This document shows, in pieces, positions 5,271 through 11,378 of a stretch of 11,378 bases of DNA (its first letter is position 1; every line of letters begins with the position of its first letter). The DNA is from SXRF01 sp039808985 (GTDB lineage Bacteria > Pseudomonadota > Alphaproteobacteria > Rickettsiales > SXRF01): positions 1 to 11,378 of the forward strand of contig JBDHUC010000045.1 in NCBI GenBank assembly GCA_039808985.1. The letters are read 5' to 3'. Both the position numbers and the translations under genes were made by a program. The notes below the pieces were generated by a model. The model was not told the origin of the DNA. It was given only the letters and a program-made list of their open reading frames with translations, and did not search any database.

Positions 5271-5923
5271 AATAATTTTATAGCAACGCTTAAGCCCTCA
5301 TTGGTGGGGATTATAATTCCGTCATATCTATTTTTATCGGCAAGGCGTTCGTTGAAACTTCGGATGTTTTTCCATGTGGTTGGCGCTATTCCTTCCGGCG
5401 GTGAAGGCTGCGCGGTTTTGCCTGCAAGCAGGGTGTTGTCGGCAATTATAAGGCCGCCTTTTTTGATGTTTTTTTCCGCCCAGTCGAGATATGAGGGATA
5501 GCTTATCTTGTCAGCATCAATGAACACCATGTCAAATGGCGCTTTGGCAGAAAGTTCCGGCAGGGTTTTATGGGCATCGCCTGCTATCTGGGTTATTTTA
5601 TCCCCGCATTCACAACGGTCAAAAAATCCCTGTGCCATTTTTACGTGCTCCGGGTCTTTGTTAAGCGCATAGATACGCCCATCTTCAGCTAATGCCCGTG
5701 CCATCCAGATAGCTGAATAGCCTGCCAGCGTGCCGATCTCCACGATGGTTTTCGCGCCGGATAATTTAACGAGAAGCTGTAATATCCTGCCTTCTTCCGG
5801 ACCTACCTGAATAGCGAAATTACGGCTTTCCAGCTCACGCACAATATCTTCCAGCAAGCCGTCTTGCGCTGCATAGAGGCTGCGTATATATTCAAGTGAG
5901 GGTGTAGCGTCATTACGGGACAT
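5267..5923 (-). CDS. Class I SAM-dependent O-methyltransferase (caffeoyl-CoA/catechol OMT-like)
   Basis: This 218-residue enzyme belongs to the cation-dependent O-methyltransferase family, which transfers a methyl group from S-adenosylmethionine to a hydroxyl, often a catechol. The SAM-binding motif I, VEIGTLAGYS, is at 61-70. The metal-site aspartate lies in FIDAD (134-138), with a following lysine, and ADN at 161-163 supplies the second metal ligands. KKGGLIIADN is the conserved strand before them. At the end of strand 2 the usual acidic residue that binds the SAM ribose seems to be Asn88 (YALNKDPEH). The natural substrate is unknown. The start codon is 2 bases from the divergent recJ start, so its promoter must lie within recJ coding sequence. 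No clear Shine-Dalgarno is seen. Confidence 0.92.
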   Translation of the reverse strand: MSRNDATPSLEYIRSLYAAQDGLLEDIVRELESRNFAIQVGPEEGRILQLLVKLSGAKTIVEIGTLAGYSAIWMARALAEDGRIYALNKDPEHVKMAQGFFDRCECGDKITQIAGDAHKTLPELSAKAPFDMVFIDADKISYPSYLDWAEKNIKKGGLIIADNTLLAGKTAQPSPPEGIAPTTWKNIRSFNERLADKNRYDGIIIPTNEGLSVAIKLF

Positions 5924-5925
5924 AG

Positions 5926-7716
5926 ATGGAATATAAGGACAATATAGCTAGAATCAATAGCGATGCACAAAAACAGCTTTCGGTAACAGGCAGGAGCTGG
6001 CATCTGCGCGATGCTGACGAAGCATTGGCTGCGGCTATAGCAAGGCAGCAGGACATGCCGGAAATAATCGCCCGCGTACTGGTTGCGCGTGAGATTGCTG
6101 CTGATGCAATTGATGATTTCCTTAATCCCACTCTTCGTAATTCGCTTCCGGACCCGTCGCACCTTATTGATATGGATAAGGCGGCAAAGCGCATTGCTGA
6201 CGCTGTGATCAGGCGTGAGAAGATCGCGATATTTGGTGATTACGATGTTGATGGGGCGACTTCATCGGCTTTGCTTGCGCGCTATTTCCGTGCCCTTGGA
6301 ATTAAACCGCTTTTATATATTCCCGACCGCATGAAGGAGGGTTACGGACCTAACAGCAAAGCGTTGCTTATGCTTAGGGAGCAGGGAGCGAAGCTTGCGA
6401 TAACTGTTGATTGCGGAACCCTGGCATTTGAACCTATAGCCGATGCACAGCGTGCAGGTCTGGATATGATAGTTATCGACCACCATCTTGGCGAGGCGCG
6501 CAGGCCGGAGGCAGTTGCAATCGTAAATCCTAACCGCCTCGATGAATCCTCGCCACATGGGCAGCTTGCTGCAGTTGGTGTTGCGTTCCTTTTGTTGGTT
6601 GCAGTGAACCGCGAATTACGAATGCGCGGTTTTTTTGCAGGCCGAGCCGAGCCAGATATAAAGGAGTGGCTGGATATAGTTGCACTTGGGACAATATGCG
6701 ATGTAGTGCCGCTTACCGGAGTAAACCGGGCATTGGTAGCGCAGGGTTTGAAAATCATGGCAGGCAGGCGTAATTTAGGTATTAGCGCCATACTTGACCT
6801 TGCCGGGTCGGATGAAAGGCCGAATGTTTATTCCTGTGGTTTTATTGTCGGGCCGCGTATAAATGCTGGTGGGCGAGTAGGAAAATCGGACCTTGGGGTG
6901 CGCCTGCTGGTAACTGAGGATGGGTTGGAAGCTAAGCGGCTGGCAGAAGAACTTGAGCAATATAATGCCGAGCGCAAGGCCATAGAAAGCATGGTTTTAG
7001 AGCAGGCAATGGAGCAGGCGGAATTTATGCCGCAGGATGCCCCGCTTATTGTGGTTACCGGTCAGGGGTGGCATGCGGGAGTGATTGGGATTGTTGCCGG
7101 TAGGCTTAAGGAGCGCTTCCATAAACCAGTTGCGGTTATCGCTCTGGTAGACGGTATCGGAAAGGCATCGGCGCGTTCGGTAAGCGGGATAGATTTCGGC
7201 GCAGCGGTGATTGCCGCAATGGATGCAGGGTTACTCATTGCAGGAGGTGGGCATGCCATGGCAGCAGGTTTTACCGTAGCAGGAAATAAAATTCCGGTGC
7301 TTATTGATTTTTTATATGAGCGTATGGGCAGTAAGATCGAGCAATTGGAAGCAGGCAGAAGATTAATGCTTGATGGCATAATAAGTATTGGGGGAGCAAA
7401 TGCGGCTTTGCTCAAAGAGATGGAAAAGCTAGCGCCATTTGGCCAGAGTAATCCGCAGCTTCGCCTGTGCATAAAGCAGGTTTGTAACTTAAAGTCGGAT
7501 ATTGTGGGTGAACATCATGTTAAAACTATACTTATAGATAAGGTAAGCAACCTGCGTCTTTCTGCTATTTCTTTCCGCTGTGTTGGTACAAAGCTTGGTG
7601 ATGCGCTGCTTGCCAGTTGTGGAAAAAATATCGACGTTGCGGGGCAACTCAAGCTTCAGGAATGGAACGGCAGGCAGAATATAAGCCTTACCATAGACGA
7701 TATAATGGTTTTATGA
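5926..7716 (+). CDS. recJ: Single-stranded-DNA-specific 5'-3' exonuclease RecJ
   Basis: RecJ degrades single-stranded DNA 5' to 3' in RecF-pathway recombination, mismatch repair and base-excision repair. The 596-residue length fits the family. The DHH-domain metal motifs are present: DYDVDG at 105-110, VDCG at 161-164, DHH at 185-187 and CDVVPL at 258-263. GPRINAGGR follows at 309-317. The DHHA1 domain has GWHAGVIGIVAGR at 381-393 and GGGHAMAAG at 440-448. The C-terminal ~130 residues form the OB-fold region ending in ISLTIDDIMVL. The N-terminal VTGRSWHLRDADEALAAAIA matches the usual RecJ opening, so the ATG at 5926 is about right; GGGA (5917-5920) precedes it. The EI24 gene follows 29 bases after the stop and is probably cotranscribed. 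No key residue is missing. Confidence 0.97.
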   Translation: MEYKDNIARINSDAQKQLSVTGRSWHLRDADEALAAAIARQQDMPEIIARVLVAREIAADAIDDFLNPTLRNSLPDPSHLIDMDKAAKRIADAVIRREKIAIFGDYDVDGATSSALLARYFRALGIKPLLYIPDRMKEGYGPNSKALLMLREQGAKLAITVDCGTLAFEPIADAQRAGLDMIVIDHHLGEARRPEAVAIVNPNRLDESSPHGQLAAVGVAFLLLVAVNRELRMRGFFAGRAEPDIKEWLDIVALGTICDVVPLTGVNRALVAQGLKIMAGRRNLGISAILDLAGSDERPNVYSCGFIVGPRINAGGRVGKSDLGVRLLVTEDGLEAKRLAEELEQYNAERKAIESMVLEQAMEQAEFMPQDAPLIVVTGQGWHAGVIGIVAGRLKERFHKPVAVIALVDGIGKASARSVSGIDFGAAVIAAMDAGLLIAGGGHAMAAGFTVAGNKIPVLIDFLYERMGSKIEQLEAGRRLMLDGIISIGGANAALLKEMEKLAPFGQSNPQLRLCIKQVCNLKSDIVGEHHVKTILIDKVSNLRLSAISFRCVGTKLGDALLASCGKNIDVAGQLKLQEWNGRQNISLTIDDIMVL

Positions 7717-7745
7717 TATGGTATTACAAATTAAAGGAATAAGCC

Positions 7746-8441
7746 ATGCTTACAAATTTTATCAAGGCCCTGCGCAATCTATTCTTATTTGACATAATAA
7801 AATTATTTTTCGTATGCCTGCTTGTATATGTGTTTAGCTGGTTGCTGGTTGCATGGCTGCTTTCGGCTGCAATATCCAGCTATATTGGGATTGCGGGGAC
7901 TGAGGGATTTTTAATGCATATTCTGGTAGGCCTTGGCTGGATTCCTGTTGCATGGTTCTTTTTCCCTCTTTTATATCCGATACTAATAAGCTTCTTCGAT
8001 GATAAAATAGCCGAGGCCATAGAAAGCACCGATTACCCGCAATTACCACCTGCCAGGCCACCTTTCTGGCCGACTTTCGCCGGTGATTTTTTATTCTCCC
8101 TTAAGGCTATATTGTTTAATGTTATTTGCCTGCCGCTTTATTTATTCCTGCCTGTGGGACTTATTATTTACTATGGGTTGAATGGTTACCTGCTTGGCAC
8201 GCAGTTTTTTATGATGACTGCTGGAAGGCGGGTAAGCGTGGCGGAGGCCAGGGTAATGCAGAAGAGGGCGGCCAGTTCAATTTTCCTTATAGGTGTTGCG
8301 ATAAGTTTCAGCGCTACTATACCATTTTTGAACCTTGCTGCGCCGGTTATTGGTATTGCGACAATGCTGCATCTGTTCCATGAGTTACTTGGCACTAATA
8401 AAGAGCAACTATTACCGTCTGGTGTTACTATAAATCTATGA
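7746..8441 (+). CDS. EI24-domain (CysZ-like) integral membrane protein
   Basis: This 231-residue inner-membrane protein has four strongly hydrophobic regions, at about 17-42, 55-84, 117-148 and 178-210. A proline-rich cytosolic-looking loop (DYPQLPPARPPFWP) lies between the second and third. The segment YLLGTQFFMMTAGRRVSVAEARVMQKR, followed by a hydrophobic helix with PFLNLAAPVIGIATMLHLFHEL, is characteristic of the EI24 family in Alphaproteobacteria. CysZ of enterobacteria, a sulfate channel, belongs to the same superfamily, but sulfate transport is not shown for this branch and no cysteine genes are nearby. AAAGGA lies 8 bases before the ATG. It sits just downstream of recJ, and its stop overlaps the convergent uup stop by 6 bases. 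Confidence 0.85.
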   Translation: MLTNFIKALRNLFLFDIIKLFFVCLLVYVFSWLLVAWLLSAAISSYIGIAGTEGFLMHILVGLGWIPVAWFFFPLLYPILISFFDDKIAEAIESTDYPQLPPARPPFWPTFAGDFLFSLKAILFNVICLPLYLFLPVGLIIYYGLNGYLLGTQFFMMTAGRRVSVAEARVMQKRAASSIFLIGVAISFSATIPFLNLAAPVIGIATMLHLFHELLGTNKEQLLPSGVTINL

Positions 8442-10256
8442 TTTCTTTTCCTCAAGCTCGAGCCAGCGGCTTTCAGCCTGCTCCAGCTCATGCTGAGCTT
8501 CTGCGAAGCGGCGCGAGGAAATATCAAAATCACCAGGATTTTTAGTATATAGATCTACGTCAAGCAATTTGCTGCGCAGGATTTTTATTTCCTCTTCCAA
8601 ATGCTGGATTTTCTGAGGGAGTTTTTCCAGTTCGTGCCGTTCCTTGCCGGATAATGGATTTTTGGTTGTTGGCTTTGCTGATGCAACTGCTTTTTTTCCG
8701 GATGATTTCTGGGGTGATATATCTTTTTTGCCCGCAGCATAATCGCTATAGCCGCCTATATATCCCTCCACAACGCCATTACCTTCAAAGGCCAGTATTT
8801 CTGTTACTGTCCTGTCTAAAAAATCCCGATCATGGCTTACAATAAGCAGCGTGCCTTTATATTCCGACAGGAGTTCCTGAAGCATATCCAGCGTGTCCAT
8901 ATCAAGGTCGTTGGTTGGTTCGTCAAGTATCAAAACATTGCCGGGATTGGCCAGAATCCCGGCCAGCATCAGCCTGCTTTGCTGTCCGCCTGAAAGGGTG
9001 GAAACGCGTGCGCGCGCGAGTTTTGGGTCGAACATGAAATCTTTTAAATAGCCGCATACATGAACGCTGCGCTGTTTTTCGCTGCCAAGGAAAACGTGAT
9101 CGCCGCCATCAGGGCAGAGCGTATCCCATAGTGTCTTATCGGGATTTAAGAATGATCGATTCTGGTCAAAATATGCTATGTCGATATTTTTTGCGCGGAA
9201 GATACGGCCTTTATCAGGTTCACTTTCGCCTATAAGTAATTTTATAAAGCTTGATTTGCCGGAACCGTTTTTGCCTAATATGCCTATCCTGTCGCCGCGT
9301 ATGATGCGCAGGTTAAAATCCCTGAGTATGGGGACAGTCCTTTCATTATCGGTAAAAACTTTTTCCACATTTTTGAATTCAATAATTATTTTGGAGGCCT
9401 GGGCAGTGCTTTGCGAATCTATATTTATCTTCTGCATGCGCTGGTTATATGCAGCCTTATCAGCTTTAAGTTTATCACGAAGCCGGAATAATTCATTTAA
9501 GCGCCTCTGGTTACGTTTCCGCCTGCCGCTTACTCCGCCCTGTGTCCAGTCAACCTCGGCGGCGAGCTTCTTTTTCATATTTTGTAATTCACGGGCTTCC
9601 TGCTCGATAATCATCTCTGCCCAATCCTCGAATCCTTTATAGCCGGTAGGGCAGATGCGGATCATGCCTTTATCTATCCAGAAAACTTTTTTTGAAATTG
9701 CCGAAAGGAATGCGCGGTCATGGCTTACGCAGACAAGCGCGCCGCGATAATTTGCAAGATATTTCTCCAGCCATTCAATTCCGCCCAGATCAAGATGGTT
9801 GGTGGGTTCATCAAGCAACAAAATATCTGGTTCGGTTATAAGCGAGCGTGCAAGCGCTGCGCGGCGGAGCTGGCCGCCTGACAAAGTCTGCATTATCGCG
9901 CCTGCATCCAGGCCCAGAGGTGAAATAACTATATCGGCCAGATGCTGTTTTTCAGGGCTCCTTTCATCTTCCAATAGGCCTGACATAACGAATTGGCGCA
10001 CGTTGTCTGAAGCATTAAACCCGACATTCTGCGCAAGATAACCGATGGTTATACCCGGCAGGCTGAAACGTGTTCCGCCGTCTTGTTCAAGTTCTCCAAG
10101 TATCAGGCGCATAAGAGTGCTTTTTCCGGCACCGTTCTTACCAACAAGGCAGATCTTATCGCCTTCCAGTATATGCATTTTCAGTTTTTCGAATAGCGGT
10201 TTGCCGCCGAATTTTACGGAAATATCTTCCAGGCTTACCAGTACTGCTTCAGCCAT
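8436..10256 (-). CDS. uup: ABC-F family ATPase Uup
   Basis: This 606-residue soluble ATPase has two ABC domains and no membrane segments, as in ABC-F proteins that act on the ribosome. In domain 1, Walker A GKNGAGKS is at 39-46, signature LSGGQ at 125-129, Walker B with DEPTNHLD at 149-156, and SHD at 178-180. In domain 2, the equivalents are GKNGSGKS (328-335), LSGGQ (421-425), DEPTNDLD (445-452) and SHD (474-476). The linker carries WTQGGVSGRRKRNQRRLNEL (237-256), and YLKDFMF is at 403-409; both are typical of Uup. A charged linker (511-545) leads to a C-terminal coiled coil, the DNA- and ribosome-binding domain of Uup. Uup is linked to ribosome function and suppression of transposon precise excision. 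It follows the Sel1 gene by 8 bases and is probably cotranscribed. Confidence 0.94.
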   Translation of the reverse strand: MAEAVLVSLEDISVKFGGKPLFEKLKMHILEGDKICLVGKNGAGKSTLMRLILGELEQDGGTRFSLPGITIGYLAQNVGFNASDNVRQFVMSGLLEDERSPEKQHLADIVISPLGLDAGAIMQTLSGGQLRRAALARSLITEPDILLLDEPTNHLDLGGIEWLEKYLANYRGALVCVSHDRAFLSAISKKVFWIDKGMIRICPTGYKGFEDWAEMIIEQEARELQNMKKKLAAEVDWTQGGVSGRRKRNQRRLNELFRLRDKLKADKAAYNQRMQKINIDSQSTAQASKIIIEFKNVEKVFTDNERTVPILRDFNLRIIRGDRIGILGKNGSGKSSFIKLLIGESEPDKGRIFRAKNIDIAYFDQNRSFLNPDKTLWDTLCPDGGDHVFLGSEKQRSVHVCGYLKDFMFDPKLARARVSTLSGGQQSRLMLAGILANPGNVLILDEPTNDLDMDTLDMLQELLSEYKGTLLIVSHDRDFLDRTVTEILAFEGNGVVEGYIGGYSDYAAGKKDISPQKSSGKKAVASAKPTTKNPLSGKERHELEKLPQKIQHLEEEIKILRSKLLDVDLYTKNPGDFDISSRRFAEAQHELEQAESRWLELEEKKS

Positions 10257-10264
10257 TTCCGGTA

Positions 10265-11113
10265 CTAATGTACCTGGTCGTATGGGCTTGGCCTTGACAG
10301 GTCGGTATTAATTTGGGGATTTGCTGTTGCTTTATTATCGTTTTCTGCCGGATTATTCTGGCTTTTCTGCTCTACAGGCGGCGCTGGAATTTTATCTTTT
10401 TTTTCGGCTGATTTTTCCGCTGGCTTATCGGCAGGTTTTTCAGAGATTTTCTCTGCGTAGCTAACGCCTACTGGTTGTCCATAAGGCTTTTCTTCTGATG
10501 CAGGGGTCTGGGCATGTCTTTCCATCCATTCCTTAGACAGGCGCTGTCCAGCTACTATCTGTTCGGTTGGCAGGTTTTTTTCCAGCATATCACGCATACG
10601 TACGGCATTCTGGTTGTTTTTCGATGCCGCAAGATTTGCCCACATATAAGCCTTTACATAGTCAACCTGGGTTGCCAGTTCATTGGTATACATAACCCCA
10701 AGATTATATTGGGCTTCAGCCAGACCTTTTTCGGCGGCTTTACTATATAAAATCACTGCCTGTGGCAGGTCTTTAGGCACTCCTTTACCGTTGGCATAAA
10801 TATAGCCAAGATTATTCTGCGCTTCAGCAATCCCGCCATCAGATGCTTTTTTATACCATTTTATAGCTTCATTCTGGTTTTTGGGCATGCCTTTTCCATA
10901 TTCATACATATAGCCAAGGTTTGATGCAGCCTGCGCATCCCCGGATTCAGCAGCTTTTTTTGTTGTTTCGGGGGAGTCAGCGGCATCGAGCAGGGCTTGC
11001 GGGGCTTGTATTATCTGATCATCAGGCACAGGAATAGGGGCCGCGTAAGACGAAGGTGCGGCAAAAACTATAAACGCTAATGCTGATATAGAATATAAGC
11101 TATTAATTTTCAT
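10265..11113 (-). CDS. Secreted Sel1-repeat (TPR-like) protein
   Basis: The 282-residue product starts at ATG 11113, preferred over the TTG three bases upstream because AGGA stands 8 bases before it. Residues 1-24 are a signal peptide with likely cleavage after SYA (22-24), so the protein is periplasmic or exported. Three Sel1-like repeats follow at about 55-90, 91-126 and 127-163, each with an AQxNLGYxY...GKGVPK...AxxxYxKAA pattern; the third is less regular. Sel1 repeats form helical hairpin solenoids that bind partner proteins. From about 203 to the end, the tail is low-complexity and charged, with repeated EKPAxK units (EKPADKPAEKSAEKKDK) and proline-rich stretches, probably disordered. 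uup begins 8 bases after the stop. The binding partner is unknown. Confidence 0.88.
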   Translation of the reverse strand: MKINSLYSISALAFIVFAAPSSYAAPIPVPDDQIIQAPQALLDAADSPETTKKAAESGDAQAASNLGYMYEYGKGMPKNQNEAIKWYKKASDGGIAEAQNNLGYIYANGKGVPKDLPQAVILYSKAAEKGLAEAQYNLGVMYTNELATQVDYVKAYMWANLAASKNNQNAVRMRDMLEKNLPTEQIVAGQRLSKEWMERHAQTPASEEKPYGQPVGVSYAEKISEKPADKPAEKSAEKKDKIPAPPVEQKSQNNPAENDNKATANPQINTDLSRPSPYDQVH

Positions 11114-11138
11114 CAATTATGTCCTATGGATAGGCGGA

Positions 11139-11166
11139 AGAATATCAGAATAATTGATTAGGTAAA
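11139..11166 (-). promoter_or_regulatory. Promoter candidate for the Sel1-uup operon
   Basis: On the minus strand, TTTACC (11161-11166) lies 16 bases from TATTCT (11139-11144), which is preceded by TGA, making an extended -10. It ends about 25 bases before the ATG at 11113, leaving a short leader with AGGA. Match to consensus is moderate (four of six in each hexamer). Confidence 0.5.
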
Positions 11167-11324
11167 AGTTCTTTATTTTGAAGAAAATATTACCGTTTTA
11201 TATTTGTAATATTAATAGATGATAATTTATGGTTACTTATTGAGCTTACGTATTATTTATCAGGCAAGGTGTGCTCTGGAAATAGCAGTTGATTCGATAA
11301 ATAATTCGGCAAATTCATTAAAAT

Positions 11325-11378
11325 TGGTGGAGGAGGCTGGATTTGAACCAGCGAACTCTTACGAGGGCAGATTTACAG
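11325..11378 (-). tRNA. tRNA-Tyr (anticodon GTA), 3' part only
   Basis: The minus strand from the window edge reads CTGTAAATCTG, which is the anticodon loop with GTA and the 3' side of its stem. A long variable arm follows, as in class II tRNAs. The T-arm GCTGG-TTCAAAT-CCAGC, the acceptor strand and an encoded CCA end complete it. The 5' half lies outside the window. The 211 bases between it and the Sel1 start hold no further gene that I can see, apart from the promoter candidate near 11139-11166. Confidence 0.93.

Noticed and set aside
5803..7472. Several minus-strand open frames of 80-150 residues across recJ
   Set aside because: All are antisense to an intact recJ with full motif conservation; composition fits frame shadows.
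9178..9642. 154-residue plus-strand open frame inside uup
   Set aside because: It is antisense to the conserved linker and second ABC domain of uup, with no motif of its own.
1..11378. CRISPR array or tandem repeat block
   Set aside because: No regularly spaced repeats were seen on reading the window.

Overview
The window looks like an alphaproteobacterial chromosome. This is inferred from the style of RecJ, the EI24/CysZ-like membrane protein, the Uup ATPase and a small basic gene pair. The core genes have moderate GC (29 of 60 bases are G or C in 6061-6120), overlap tightly and mostly use recognisable Shine-Dalgarno sites. Genus cannot be read from the sequence. A host-associated lineage is possible but unproven.

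Positions 1-1763 are a scrambled accessory segment beside a tRNA-Thr(GGT) gene. They hold, in order: the 3' end of an IS5-family element; a tyrosine integrase that the IS interrupts and that is cut off just after its first catalytic arginine motif; and a minus-strand, AT-rich cassette (15 of 60 G or C in 781-840). Read 5' to 3' on its own strand, the cassette is a Ser/Thr-type protein kinase missing its C-lobe, the last ~54 residues of a UvrD-like (SF1) helicase, and an unrecognised ~207-residue protein whose C-terminus is lost at the integrase junction. At least three rearrangements are legible: IS insertion near 118, a kinase-to-helicase deletion near 1148, and an integrase-to-unknown junction near 376. 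The cassette appears to be the wreck of a kinase-helicase-unknown operon, possibly a defence-type system. Positions 1764-2074 hold no recognisable gene.

Positions 2282-8441 are core-like. A translationally coupled pair of small basic proteins is followed by an SDR oxidoreductase (minus), divergent from a LOG-family nucleotide phosphoribohydrolase (plus). Next come two unrecognised, possibly lineage-specific plus-strand genes (4330-5270). An O-methyltransferase (minus) and recJ (plus) have start codons only 2 bases apart. recJ is followed at short distance by an EI24-family membrane protein.

Positions 8436-11378 are on the minus strand. A partial tRNA-Tyr(GTA) at the edge is followed by a secreted Sel1-repeat protein with its own extended -10 promoter candidate, and then by uup, whose start lies 8 bases after the Sel1 stop. 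The convergent pairs 5052-5270/O-methyltransferase and EI24/uup overlap at their stop codons, so this part is compact while the island end is degraded.
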